The notes beneath the pieces were generated by a model. That model had not been told where the DNA came from, did not search any database, and saw only the letters and a program-made list of their open reading frames with translations. A DNA stretch of 29,852 nt. Origin: an uncultured Campylobacter sp. GTDB lineage: Bacteria > Campylobacterota > Campylobacteria > Campylobacterales > Campylobacteraceae. Shown here one piece after another: positions 1-7,743 of the stretch. A program made the position numbers and the translations under genes. The DNA lies in assembly GCF_938018035.1 (NCBI RefSeq), contig NZ_CALIJF010000378.1:1-29852 (forward strand), in the 5' to 3' direction. The first letter of the stretch is position 1, and the number at the start of each line of letters is the position of its first letter.

Positions 1-155
1 CAGCGAAGTTTGATGTTTAGCGGCTACAGCGTGACGATCGACGGTAAATGGGGCAAAAAACTATACAAGCGTCACAGAAATATTCGGGCTCGTCCGCAAC
101 CTCGATCGATGAGCTTTATGAAGCGGTCAAGGCTAAAAAAGAGGGCAGAAGATAA
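1..155 (+). pseudogene. 3' end of a broken gene with a peptidoglycan-binding-like segment
   Basis: The window opens inside a reading frame. Frame 1 reads SLMFSGYSVTIDGKWGK up to about base 57. Frame 3 then continues KTIQASQKYSGSS... to a TAA at 153-155, ending IDELYEAVKAKKEGRR. Joined, the pattern L..GY.V.IDG.WG.KT..A resembles the core of peptidoglycan-binding domains found at the ends of muramidases and endolysins. The join needs a -1 shift at a run of six A (55-60), so one A appears to be missing. This is either a real inactivating mutation, a sequencing error, or two unrelated frames. The rest of the gene lies outside the window, so the enzyme class is unknown. The domain assignment rests on motif memory only. 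Confidence 0.4.
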
Positions 156-756
156 AATTTAAATCGCAAGTAAAGTTCGCCTGGCTAAATTTTAAAATTT
201 GCTGGTTTGTTTATATCTATTATCGGGCGCGCCTTTAAATGCAACGTAGTGATTTCCAAAATTCTTTAGATTCGCTTGGAAGTTCAAATTTTAATATGAT
301 TTGAATGCTTTAAGGGCAGAAGGAAATCTGCTTGCATATGATGTCCAGAACTTAAATTTAGAGATTTTGCCTTAGAGGGTTTGGCGAATAACACTGTCGC
401 CGAATGATTCTGGCTTAAATTTAATGGATTTCAGCTACAAGACACAGCGAAATTTACGTTACTTTGTGCCTTTTCTAAAAGCATAATGCCTCAGCACTCG
501 AGCGAGCAAAATTTTATCTCGCATTGCTGCTCTTTGACCTAGAGTCACGCAGCACATTCTACGTCGCGAAAAACTAAAATTCTTATACCTCCGAAGCTCG
601 CATCGTTTGTCAGAAAGCTCGTGCCTAAATCAAAATCATACCTCTTAAAACCTAGCTCGCTAGCGTTTTAAATTTTGGATTGTAAATGAGATAAATACTG
701 AGGCGGCAATCTTTAGTGGATGAAATTCTATACGTAAAAACCGAGGTTTGGATTTA
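156..756. other. Gene-free stretch, about 600 bases
   Basis: I see no supported gene here on either strand. Stops are frequent in all frames because of recurring TAAATTT and TTTAAA words. The only structure I can point to is the hairpin at 647-669. It looks like degraded coding or ordinary spacer DNA between the broken gene at 1-155 and the minus-strand gene ending at 757. Confidence 0.6.
647..669 (-). terminator. Possible bidirectional terminator hairpin
   Basis: AAAAC-CTAG, a CTCG loop, then CTAG-(C)-GTTTT forms a stem of nine pairs with one bulged C. On the plus strand it is followed by AAATTTT. Because the arms begin and end in A/T runs it could stop transcription from either side. It lies about 90 bases past the end of the minus-strand gene at 757-1209, its likeliest user. 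The stem is GC-poor, so confidence is low. Confidence 0.3.
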
Positions 757-1209
757 CTATGAAAGTTTCAATTTCTTAAACTCGCGGCTATATTTTCTTT
801 GCGAAATCGCGTTAAATTTAAGGCTATCTATCCTGGAGAAGTTAACGGCGTATTCCTTCAAGCAAGCGAGAATGAAAGAGAAGCGGTAATTGCCATTTTC
901 GTAAAATATCTCGCTCGTTATTATTTCGCCGGGCGCCGCGCCGCATCTTTGATTCGAGCTCATAACGCATTTTAGTTCATAATATCCATTTTGCAAATCT
1001 CCGATGTAAAATTTCAAATGCAACTTTTCATTGATTTGCTTTTTGGGTAGCAATAGTGCATCGTTGAAGTTTATGCCCGCAAAAATTCTTTCTAGCGTAT
1101 GCATATTTTTATGCAGCCCTGCTAAATACGCCTCGTACCGCCGCTGCCTTAAGGCATATTCGCTATCGTTTATATTGCCCTTGATCCAATCTAAGTCAAA
1201 ATATATCAC
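757..1209 (-). CDS. Small conserved-looking protein of unknown function
   Basis: This is a 150-residue soluble protein with no signal peptide or membrane segment. The start is GTG at 1209, preceded by AGAG about seven bases upstream. The middle reads INFNDALLLPKKQINEKLHLKFYIGDLQNGYYELKC. I recall a loosely similar pattern (HDA.I ... L.L....GDLQ.GY..L) from small uncharacterised proteins, some of which sit near toxin/immunity loci. That is only a weak resemblance and I do not assign a function. It follows the kinase/receiver-like gene by 39 bases on the same strand, so it may be the last gene of the hemW-tat-queA run. It is rich in Asn, Lys and Tyr and more AT-rich than its neighbours, which could mean separate acquisition. 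Confidence 0.6.
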   Translation of the reverse strand: MIYFDLDWIKGNINDSEYALRQRRYEAYLAGLHKNMHTLERIFAGINFNDALLLPKKQINEKLHLKFYIGDLQNGYYELKCVMSSNQRCGAAPGEIITSEIFYENGNYRFSFILACLKEYAVNFSRIDSLKFNAISQRKYSREFKKLKLS

Positions 1210-1248
1210 TTCAATCTCTTCGGTTTTAAATTTATCGCTACCTGTTCG

Positions 1249-2289
1249 CTACAGCCCCAAGAAATTCTCATCGTTTTTGATCTTTTCGATGATGTCGAGC
1301 GTGGCGTAAAACTCGTCGTAGAAATATGGCATCTCGAGCTTGAAAAATTTAAAGCTTAGCCCCTCCAGCACCTTGAGCGAGTGTTTGTTTTTGAGCAAAA
1401 ATATGAAAAATACCCCGTCTTTTTCCAGCGCGTTGAGGTAGTTTATTTCGCTTATATTTGCGCGCAGGATCTCGGCGTCAAGGATGACGACGTCGGCTAC
1501 GTAGATGAAGTCGTTTAGGTGCCTCTTTGCGCTCTCCCAGTTGGAGTTTGGCATCACGTCGCAACCAAGCCCGCTCAAAAAATCTCGCAGCTCCTCGAAG
1601 ATCGCGCGGTTTTTGTGCGTGATTATGACGTTGTAGTCGTATTTTTTGGCGCTAAAATCCTGCGCCTGCGCGAAGTAGCCCAGCACGGCATCCATTTTAA
1701 TAAACGTCCCGCGCCCGTCGCTGCCTAACACCGGATGCGTGCCTAGCAGGGCGAGGTGCGCTTGCGCGGAGTTTAGATACTCGTCCTCGGTGTCGCTCAC
1801 GCTCTCTAAAGCGCTTTTGATCGCGTAGGTCTGCGGATCTCTGAGCTGCTTATCGATACCTACTCGCACGTCGAGCTTGACAGAGCTCATATTTTTTCTA
1901 AGCTCTTTGGTGCTAAATTCCACGCTCACGCAGATCGGCTCGGCGATGTTTTGTAAAAAAAACTCGCACGCATCGAAGACCGCGCTAGTGAGATTTAGCA
2001 CCTCGCCGCCGTAAATGCGCGGTAGCTGCGGCGGGAAGCTAAGATAGAGCGTGCTATCGTATTTCGTGCACTCCTCAAATAAAATTTCGCTTTGGAATTT
2101 TAAAATTTTTAAAATATCGATCTGCGCGACATCCTCGCGTCTAGGCACGACGGGGCTATTTTTTTTGGCTTTGGGTGTGGCGGAGAAAATTTTACCGTTT
2201 GCGGCAGGCTTTTTAGAAAAGAGCTTTTTCGCCGCGAGCCACGCGATCGCTGCTATCAGCGCCAGCGCGCCTAAAACCACGGCCTTCAT
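1249..2289 (-). CDS. Membrane-anchored degenerate kinase/receiver-like protein
   Basis: 346 residues. Residues about 3-20 form one hydrophobic helix followed by KKLFSKK, so the rest should be cytoplasmic. Residues about 80-205 look like a decayed histidine-kinase ATP-binding fold: GGEVLNLTSAVFDACEF sits where an N-box would be, and LGSDGRGTFIKMDAVLGYF where the last glycine-rich box would be. There is no clear phosphoacceptor-His helix, and N-box asparagines are replaced. Residues about 218-340 look like a receiver domain: VVILDAE gives Asp271 at the usual phosphoacceptor place, but the acidic pair after the first strand is missing (VIITHKN). I infer a non-catalytic signalling or scaffold protein. 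The start codon overlaps the queA stop (ATGA), so it is translationally coupled to queA. The domain calls are by eye. Confidence 0.6.
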   Translation of the reverse strand: MKAVVLGALALIAAIAWLAAKKLFSKKPAANGKIFSATPKAKKNSPVVPRREDVAQIDILKILKFQSEILFEECTKYDSTLYLSFPPQLPRIYGGEVLNLTSAVFDACEFFLQNIAEPICVSVEFSTKELRKNMSSVKLDVRVGIDKQLRDPQTYAIKSALESVSDTEDEYLNSAQAHLALLGTHPVLGSDGRGTFIKMDAVLGYFAQAQDFSAKKYDYNVIITHKNRAIFEELRDFLSGLGCDVMPNSNWESAKRHLNDFIYVADVVILDAEILRANISEINYLNALEKDGVFFIFLLKNKHSLKVLEGLSFKFFKLEMPYFYDEFYATLDIIEKIKNDENFLGL

Positions 2290-3305
2290 AGCAGCAGCAT
2301 CCCGTCGCCGTAGGAGTAGAAGCGGTATCTTTGTTCCACTGCGATGCGGTAGAGCTCAAGCGTGCGCTCAAGGCCGATGAAACTCGCTACGAGCATTATC
2401 AGCGTGGATTTGGGTAGGTGAAAGTTCGTAAGCAAAAAATTCTGTCTTATCGGTGGATTGCCCGGGTGCAAAAACAGCTCGCAGATCCCGCTGCTTTGCC
2501 CATTGCGTGCAAAATTTTCGATCGTTCTCGTCACCGTCGTACCCACGCCTAAAATTTTTCGCTCGCTTTTTAAAATTTGCGCGGTCTGCGGCGGGATAGA
2601 GTAGAGCTCGCCGTGCATCTTATGATCGCGCAAATCCGCTACCTCCACGGGCTTGAAGGTGCCTGCGCCTACGTGCAGCGTGATGAAGTGGATATCGTGA
2701 TTTCGGCGCAAATCCGCAATCATCTCGCTATCAAAGTGCAAGCTTGCGGTGGGTGCGGCGACGGCGCCTTGCTCGCGCGCGAAGATGCTTTGGTACCAGC
2801 TCGCGTCCTGCTTGGTATCGGCGCGCTTGATATACGGTGGCAGCGGCACGTGGCCGATACGTTCGCAAATTTCAAAAACATCGTGGGTGTTTAAAGCTTT
2901 GCCGCTGCGCTCAAACTGAACGATGCGAAGCCCGTCATCCATCAGCTCGCAAACGCGCGCGTTAAGACCGCTTTGAAATTTTAATTCGCTGCCCGCTTTG
3001 ACGCTGCCGCGAATATAGGCGCTAAATTTATCGCCCGCAAGCGGCGAGTTTAGCAGAAGCTCGATCTTGCCGCCGCTATTTTTATGACCGAAAAGGCGCG
3101 CCTTAATCACCCGCGTGTCGTTGAAAATAATATCGCAGGGCGGCAGAGCGTCCGCCAGATCGCCGAAGTGCGCGTGAGTGATCTGCTCTTTGGCGCGGTC
3201 ATAGATCAGCAGTCGCGCGCTTTGTTTGGGCATCGCGGGCGCGCTTGCGATGAGCTCGCTAGGAAGTTCGTAATCGTAGTTGTCAACTAAATTTAGATCC
3301 GCCAT
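2286..3305 (-). CDS. queA: S-adenosylmethionine:tRNA ribosyltransferase-isomerase
   Basis: 339 residues, the usual family length. QueA transfers and rearranges the ribose of S-adenosylmethionine onto 7-aminomethyl-7-deazaguanine in tRNA, giving epoxyqueuosine at the wobble base of GUN anticodons. Family signatures are clear: N-terminal YDYELPSELIA, then SARLLIYDR, FNDTRVIKARLFG, GAVAAPTASLHF, THVGAGTFKPV-like FITLHVGAGTFKPVEV, and the C-terminal TNFHLPKSTLIMLVASFIG. The start is ATG one base after the tatC stop, and the gene overlaps the next gene by four bases, so all three are probably one message. The order tatC-queA is also found in C. jejuni. Confidence 0.97.
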   Translation of the reverse strand: MADLNLVDNYDYELPSELIASAPAMPKQSARLLIYDRAKEQITHAHFGDLADALPPCDIIFNDTRVIKARLFGHKNSGGKIELLLNSPLAGDKFSAYIRGSVKAGSELKFQSGLNARVCELMDDGLRIVQFERSGKALNTHDVFEICERIGHVPLPPYIKRADTKQDASWYQSIFAREQGAVAAPTASLHFDSEMIADLRRNHDIHFITLHVGAGTFKPVEVADLRDHKMHGELYSIPPQTAQILKSERKILGVGTTVTRTIENFARNGQSSGICELFLHPGNPPIRQNFLLTNFHLPKSTLIMLVASFIGLERTLELYRIAVEQRYRFYSYGDGMLLL

Positions 3306-3306
3306 C

Positions 3307-4062
3307 TCACGCCTGCGCTACGTCCGTGGAATTTTCGCTTTCGTCATCTTCCTGCTTATACGGATTTATCATTTTGGCGATGAAGATTGAGAGCAGATAA
3401 AGCGCAATTAGCGGAGTTGCGAGCATAAACTGACTAAGTACGTCGGGCGGCGTCATCACCGCTGCAAAGATGAAAATAATGACGATCGCGTAGCGAAAAA
3501 AATCGCTCAGGCTTTTATTAGTTACAAGCCCGATCTTAGCGAGGAAAAAGGTTACTACAGGAAGCTCGAAGCTGATGCCAAATGCGACGACGAGCTTAGC
3601 GAAAAAGCCTACATATTCGCCGATTGTAGGCATCGCAGTAAATTGCTTGGCGCCAAAATTTACCAAGAAATTAAACGCGACGGGGATTACGAAAAAATAG
3701 CAAAACGCCGCGCCTAAAAAGAACATAATGCTCGCGCCGCTAACGAAGGGGATGACGTATTTTTTCTCGTTGTCGTAAAGCCCGGGCGCTACGAAAAGCC
3801 ACGCCTGCCAGAAAATTATCGGCATCGCTAGAAGCAGCGAGGTGAAAAACGATACCTTCATCGCGGTAAAAAACGTTTCGCCAAGCTGGGTAAAGATGAT
3901 CTCACTGCCCTTAGGAAGCACGCGCACTAGCGGGCGGGTCATAAAGCCTAAAATATCTTCCCAAAAGCCGAAGCACGCGATAAAAAGGACGATGACGGAA
4001 AGCACGGAGATAAGCAGGCGCTTGCGAAGCTCGGCTAGATGGGGTTTTAGCTCTTCAAACAT
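3307..4062 (-). CDS. tatC: Twin-arginine translocase subunit TatC
   Basis: 251 residues with about six membrane helices. TatC is the receptor for twin-arginine signal peptides in the inner membrane and works with TatB and TatA-type proteins. The family N-terminus is visible (ELKPHLAELRKRLLIS), as are FTQLGETFFTAMKVSFFTSLLLAMPIIFWQAWLFVAPGLYDNEKKY and the FSLPVV-like GISFELPVVTFFLAKIGLVT. The tail KMINPYKQEDDESENS is acidic and cytoplasmic. A GAGAGAG ribosome site precedes the ATG. It lies 15 bases after tatB. No tatA-only gene is present in this window, so TatA must be encoded elsewhere or TatB must serve both roles. Confidence 0.97.
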   Translation of the reverse strand: MFEELKPHLAELRKRLLISVLSVIVLFIACFGFWEDILGFMTRPLVRVLPKGSEIIFTQLGETFFTAMKVSFFTSLLLAMPIIFWQAWLFVAPGLYDNEKKYVIPFVSGASIMFFLGAAFCYFFVIPVAFNFLVNFGAKQFTAMPTIGEYVGFFAKLVVAFGISFELPVVTFFLAKIGLVTNKSLSDFFRYAIVIIFIFAAVMTPPDVLSQFMLATPLIALYLLSIFIAKMINPYKQEDDESENSTDVAQA

Positions 4063-4077
4063 TAAATTTCTCTCTCA

Positions 4078-4800
4078 TTATGATTTTTGCGTATCGTTAT
4101 TTTGCGCGGAATTTTGCATAGAATTTTGCGCATCGCCGTTTAAATTTGCATTCAAATTTTGCGCGGCGCTTTTCGCTTCACCGCTTGCTTTCGTATTTTG
4201 TACGGAATTTCCTGCACTGTCGCCCGTGCTCGGCATAAAATTTTCGCCTTTGTTTCCAGCGCCAGAATTCGCGCTTTTGCTTTCAACGTCGGAATTCATT
4301 GCGCCGAGGGCGGAGCCTTGCGCAGAGTTCGCGGTGCCAGCGGAGCTTTGCGCGGAATTTTCGCCACTCGAATTTGACTTTAAATTTGCCGTCTCATTTT
4401 GTTTTTGTGCCGAGACTTTCGCGGAGTTTAACGCGTCTTTGGCGGCGTCCGAGCTAAGCGTTTCTTTAAACGAGCTTTCCGCGTCTTTTAGCCCCGCATT
4501 TAGCGTCTCTTTGACCGAGTCGATACCGCCTTTGATCTCGTCGAGCTCCTCAAACGTGAGCTTTTTGCGCACCCCCTCGCTTGCTTGCGTGATGCTCTCT
4601 TTATATTTTTTGGCGTCCTCTTTGAGCTCGGCGATGCGAAGCTCCTGATCGAAGCTCGATTTTGCGTCGTTGATGGTTTTTTTGATGACTTTGAAGTATT
4701 TCGCGAGCTCGACCAGGACTTTCGGAAGCTTTTCGGGCCCCAGCACGATTATCGCGATGATTAAAATGACCGTAATTTCAGGCATACTGATACCAAACAT
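4078..4800 (-). CDS. tatB: Sec-independent translocase protein TatB with a long disordered tail
   Basis: 240 residues. The N-terminus is a typical TatA/B unit: MFGISMPEITVILIIAIIVLGPEKLPKVLVELAKYF, one membrane helix (about 7-21), the conserved GP hinge at 21-22 and an amphipathic helix, then a charged helical region to about residue 105. The remaining 130 or so residues are low-complexity Asn/Ser/Ala/Gln/Gly (for example NSAQSSAGTANSAQGSALG) with no fold I can see. The conserved part alone would be a normal TatB, so the tail roughly doubles it. The start is ATG with AGGAAA upstream. It precedes tatC in the same orientation. TatB rather than TatA is chosen because of the adjacency to tatC and the long charged helix. 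Confidence 0.93.
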   Translation of the reverse strand: MFGISMPEITVILIIAIIVLGPEKLPKVLVELAKYFKVIKKTINDAKSSFDQELRIAELKEDAKKYKESITQASEGVRKKLTFEELDEIKGGIDSVKETLNAGLKDAESSFKETLSSDAAKDALNSAKVSAQKQNETANLKSNSSGENSAQSSAGTANSAQGSALGAMNSDVESKSANSGAGNKGENFMPSTGDSAGNSVQNTKASGEAKSAAQNLNANLNGDAQNSMQNSAQNNDTQKS

Positions 4801-4857
4801 AAAATTTCCTAACGTAAAAAGTGGCGTATTTTAACTAAAATTTCATTAATCTTAAAT

Positions 4858-5931
4858 TTAGCGCCCGCGGCGGCTTTCTTGCGTAATAAAAAGCACAATC
4901 TCGTCGGCGAGCAAAAAGTTGGGATTATAAAATTTACCCTCGGCAAATTTCAGCTTTTTTTCGCGTATGAGCAGCTGCGCGTTGCTTAGCTCTGCAGCGT
5001 CTAAAATTTGCGCCTCAAACCCCAAAACGCAGCGCAGCCCGAGAAATATGCGCTCAAGCTTTTTATCCTGCGCGCTTAGAACTTCGCGCTGTTTTTGTAG
5101 CGGATCTGCAATGTAATCTCGCAAATTTTTAGGCGAGCTAAGGCGCACCTGCCCGCTTGTGCCCACGGCAAACGCTCCAAACCCGGCGTAATCCTCACCG
5201 CGCCAGTAGGCGAGATTGTGCTTACAGCGCAGTCCGCGCGCGGCAAAATTTGAAATTTCATACTGGCTAAAGCCGCTATCCGCCGCAAGAGCAAAGAGAA
5301 ATTTAGCTAGAGTCGCGCTTTCTTTTTTAAAGCTTTCGCGGCCGAAAAAGGGCGTGTTTTCCTCAAGACTTAGCGCATAGGCGCTTAGATGCGGCACTTC
5401 GCAGCGCGCAAGCTCAGCCATTTCAAATTTTAAATTCCTTTTATCGTCAAATTTGCTCGCGTAAATGAGGTCTAAATTTATATTATCAAAGCCCGCCGTT
5501 TTGGCATTTTGCACCGCCAGAAAAATCTGCGCCGCACTGTGCGCGCGGCCGAGGAACTTTAGCTTGGCGTCGTTGAAGCTCTGCGCGCCGAAGCTGATGC
5601 GGTTTACGCCGAGACCGCGCATCGCCCTAAGCCAAGCGGGGCTGGCGGAGTTTGGGTTGGCTTCAGAACTGATTTCGGCTTTGGCGGCAAAACGCGGCGC
5701 GAGCAGCGCAAAAATTTCGTCGTAAAGCCCTGCATCCACGGCGCTTGGCGTACCTCCTCCGATAAAAAGCGTCGAAATTTGCGCGTGCGGATTTTTCGTC
5801 AAAAAGTCGCGCACCTCAAACTCAAGCGCGCGAAAGTAGCTTTTTACGAGGCTAAACTTATCGCTGAAGGAGCCAAAGGCGCAATACGGGCATTTGGAGG
5901 TGCAAAACGGCACGTGGATGTAGATGTGCAA
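4858..5931 (-). CDS. hemW: Radical SAM heme chaperone HemW (coproporphyrinogen oxidase-like)
   Basis: 357 residues. The N-terminus MHIYIHVPFCTSKCPYCAFGS carries the radical-SAM CxxxCxxC cluster motif (Cys10, 14, 17) with Phe at position 19, where true HemN has a further Cys. This fits HemW, a heme-binding relative, rather than an active coproporphyrinogen dehydrogenase. LFIGGGTPSAV (SAM-binding GGGTP), SSEANPNS and GVNRISFGAQSF, typical of this family, follow. The start is TTG at 5931 with AGGA six bases upstream; the ATC-TAC-ATC-CAC run follows directly, so no earlier start is needed. It lies 57 bases upstream of tatB and diverges from the nudH operon. Many database entries for this family are misnamed HemN. 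Confidence 0.9.
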   Translation of the reverse strand: MHIYIHVPFCTSKCPYCAFGSFSDKFSLVKSYFRALEFEVRDFLTKNPHAQISTLFIGGGTPSAVDAGLYDEIFALLAPRFAAKAEISSEANPNSASPAWLRAMRGLGVNRISFGAQSFNDAKLKFLGRAHSAAQIFLAVQNAKTAGFDNINLDLIYASKFDDKRNLKFEMAELARCEVPHLSAYALSLEENTPFFGRESFKKESATLAKFLFALAADSGFSQYEISNFAARGLRCKHNLAYWRGEDYAGFGAFAVGTSGQVRLSSPKNLRDYIADPLQKQREVLSAQDKKLERIFLGLRCVLGFEAQILDAAELSNAQLLIREKKLKFAEGKFYNPNFLLADEIVLFITQESRRGR

Positions 5932-6025
5932 GGTCGGTCCTATGGGCTAAATTTACGTCGCAAAATTTAGCGAATTAATTTGAAAATTTATATAAATTTT
6001 AAGCCTCTTAACGCAAATTTTAATA

Positions 6026-6039
6026 TTTTTAGGTAGAAT
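6026..6039 (+). promoter_or_regulatory. Likely sigma-70 promoter of the nudH-lysC-hobA-holB-folP operon
   Basis: TTTTTAGG (6026-6033) is followed directly by TAGAAT (6034-6039), about 29 bases before the nudH ATG. Campylobacter sigma-70 promoters typically have a good -10 box with T-rich sequence just upstream and no fixed -35 box, which this fits. Transcription would start near 6046. No other promoter-like gap exists until the operon ends at 10032. Confidence 0.45.
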
Positions 6040-6067
6040 TTTGAGAAATTTTTTGTGAGAAAACGAG

Positions 6068-6538
6068 ATGGAAAAAGAGAAAAATTACAGACCGAATGTC
6101 GCTGCAATCGTACTTTCGCCCTCGTATCCGTTTAATTGCGAAATTTTAATCGCGCAACGAAGCGACATCAAAGGCGCTTGGCAGTTTCCTCAAGGTGGTA
6201 TCGACGATGGTGAGACGCCTAAGATGGCGATCCGCAGAGAGCTAGGCGAGGAGATCGGAACAAGCAAAGTCGATATCATCGCTGAGTGCCCGAAGTGGCT
6301 CAGCTACGACTTTCCCGATGGGGTAGCTCAAAAGATGCGCCCATACGACGGGCAAATTCAAAGGTATTTTTTGGTGAGATTGCGAAGCTTAGCCGATATA
6401 AACATCAATACTAAACTTCCGGAGTTCGACGCATTTAAATTCGTAGGCGCAAATGAGGTTTTAAGGCACGTAAATCACTTCAAAAAGCCGATTTACGCGA
6501 CGGTTTTAAAATATTTTAAGGAGGAGGGTTACATTTAA
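6068..6538 (+). CDS. rppH: RNA pyrophosphohydrolase (Nudix family)
   Basis: 156 residues, matching Helicobacter/Campylobacter NudH. The Nudix box is complete: GGIDDGETPKMAIRRELGEEIG fits Gx5Ex7REUxEExGU. The N-terminus YRPNVAAIVLS, the WQFPQGGI stretch and the YFLV strand are those of RppH/NudH, which removes pyrophosphate from the 5' end of triphosphorylated RNA and can also cleave diadenosine polyphosphates. It is the first gene of a plus-strand operon. Its stop TAA shares a base with the lysC ATG (TAATG), so lysC translation is probably coupled to it. The same nudH-lysC-hobA-holB-folP order is known in H. pylori and C. jejuni. Confidence 0.93.
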   Translation: MEKEKNYRPNVAAIVLSPSYPFNCEILIAQRSDIKGAWQFPQGGIDDGETPKMAIRRELGEEIGTSKVDIIAECPKWLSYDFPDGVAQKMRPYDGQIQRYFLVRLRSLADININTKLPEFDAFKFVGANEVLRHVNHFKKPIYATVLKYFKEEGYI

Positions 6539-7743
6539 TGCTGATCGTTCAAAAATACGGCGGTACGAGCGTCGGCACGCTAGAGCGGATCGAGGCGGTC
6601 GCGCAGCGCGTGATAAAGACTAAAAACGAAGGACACGATGTCGCGGTAATCGTATCTGCGATGAGCGGCGTTACCAATCAGCTCATCGAGCAGGCGGAAT
6701 TTTTTACTAAAACTCCCGTAGGCAGAGAGATGGACGTGCTGCTAAGCTCGGGCGAGCGCGTCACGAGTGCACTTTTAGCTATCGCGCTAAATGCCAAGGG
6801 CTATGCTGCGATCGCATTTAGCGGGCGTGGTGCGGGCATCGTGACGGATAATTTTCACACCAAAGCTCGCATCGTCTCGATCGATCCAAAAAGCATGCAA
6901 GAGGCGCTAAAGCAGGGCAAAATCGTCGTCGTCGCGGGCTTTCAGGGTATCAGCACCGCAGGCGAAGTAACTACGCTCGGGCGAGGCGGAAGCGATCTTA
7001 GCGCAGTCGCCGTCGCAGGAGCGCTGAATGCCGATCTGTGCGAAATTTACACCGACGTAGACGGCGTATATACGACCGATCCGCGCATTGAGCCAAAAGC
7101 CAAAAAGCTTGATCGCATCAGCTACGACGAGATGCTTGAGCTTGCGAGCTTGGGGGCGAAGGTTTTACAAAATCGAAGCGTCGAGCTTGCGAAGAAATTA
7201 AACGTAAATTTGGTGACGCGAAGCAGTTTTAACGATCATGAAGGAACACTCATAACAGGAGAAGAAAAGATGGAAGATGCGGTAATTAGCGGCATTGCAC
7301 TGGATAAAAATCAAGCAAGAATTACGATTAGAAACGTAGAGGATCGCCCCGGCGTCGCGGCTGAAATTTTCTCCGCGCTTGCGAGCAAGGAGATCAACGT
7401 CGATATGATCGTGCAAAATATCGGACGAAACGGCGAGACTAATTTGGGCTTTACCGTGCCGCAAAACGAGCTAGAAACGGCCTATAAGGTAATGAAAGAG
7501 GTAAATCCAAATCCGAATTCCATCATCGAATCGGATGCTGATATCGTAAAGGTTTCTTTGGTAGGCGTTGGTATGAAAAGCCACAGCGGCATAGCCAGCA
7601 AGGCGTTTAAGACGCTTGCGGACGAAGGGATAAATATCCAGATGATCTCCACGAGCGAGATTAAAATTTCGATGATCGTAGAGGCCAAATACGGCGAGCT
7701 TGCCGTGCGCGCGCTGCATAAAGCCTACGATTTGGATAAATAA
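6538..7743 (+). CDS. lysC: Aspartate kinase
   Basis: 401 residues. It phosphorylates L-aspartate, the first step toward lysine/diaminopimelate, methionine and threonine. The kinase domain (1 to about 240) begins MLIVQKYGGTSVG and includes VSAMSGVTNQL, GFQGIS.AGEVTTLGRGGSDLSAVA and YTDVDGVYTTDPR. Two ACT domains follow (about 260-400): ITIRNVEDRPGVAAEIFSALA and VSLVGVGMKSHSGIASKAFKTLADEGINIQMISTSEIKIS. The length and layout are those of the short, feedback-regulated aspartokinases. The ribosome site AAGGAGGAGG precedes the ATG. Codon 245 is an ATG with its own AGGAG about nine bases upstream, which could start a separate ACT-only subunit, as in Bacillus and Corynebacterium (see the feature at 7270). 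The stop overlaps the hobA start by one base. Confidence 0.97.
   Translation: MLIVQKYGGTSVGTLERIEAVAQRVIKTKNEGHDVAVIVSAMSGVTNQLIEQAEFFTKTPVGREMDVLLSSGERVTSALLAIALNAKGYAAIAFSGRGAGIVTDNFHTKARIVSIDPKSMQEALKQGKIVVVAGFQGISTAGEVTTLGRGGSDLSAVAVAGALNADLCEIYTDVDGVYTTDPRIEPKAKKLDRISYDEMLELASLGAKVLQNRSVELAKKLNVNLVTRSSFNDHEGTLITGEEKMEDAVISGIALDKNQARITIRNVEDRPGVAAEIFSALASKEINVDMIVQNIGRNGETNLGFTVPQNELETAYKVMKEVNPNPNSIIESDADIVKVSLVGVGMKSHSGIASKAFKTLADEGINIQMISTSEIKISMIVEAKYGELAVRALHKAYDLDK
7270..7743 (+). CDS. Candidate internal start: aspartokinase beta (regulatory) subunit
   Basis: In frame with lysC, ATG at 7270-7272 begins MEDAVISGIALDKNQARITI. Just upstream AGGAGAAGAAAAG supplies a good ribosome site. 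The product would be 157 residues holding only the two ACT domains. In Bacillus subtilis aspartokinase II and Corynebacterium LysC, a beta subunit of about this size is made from an internal start at about this place and pairs with the full-length alpha subunit. The analogy is strong but production here is inferred, not shown. Confidence 0.4.
   Translation: MEDAVISGIALDKNQARITIRNVEDRPGVAAEIFSALASKEINVDMIVQNIGRNGETNLGFTVPQNELETAYKVMKEVNPNPNSIIESDADIVKVSLVGVGMKSHSGIASKAFKTLADEGINIQMISTSEIKISMIVEAKYGELAVRALHKAYDLDK

Noticed and set aside
160..760. tRNA-like GTTCAAAT near 283
   Set aside because: No matching acceptor or anticodon arms can be drawn around it.
3842..4648. Plus-strand open frame of 268 codons opposite tatB and tatC
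   Set aside because: It is the mirror of the low-complexity TatB tail and the tatC start; Phe/Ala/Ser-rich with no motif, so a shadow frame.
4858..5931. Calling this gene hemN (coproporphyrinogen III dehydrogenase)
   Set aside because: The fourth cysteine after the CxxxCxxC cluster is Phe, the mark of HemW rather than HemN.
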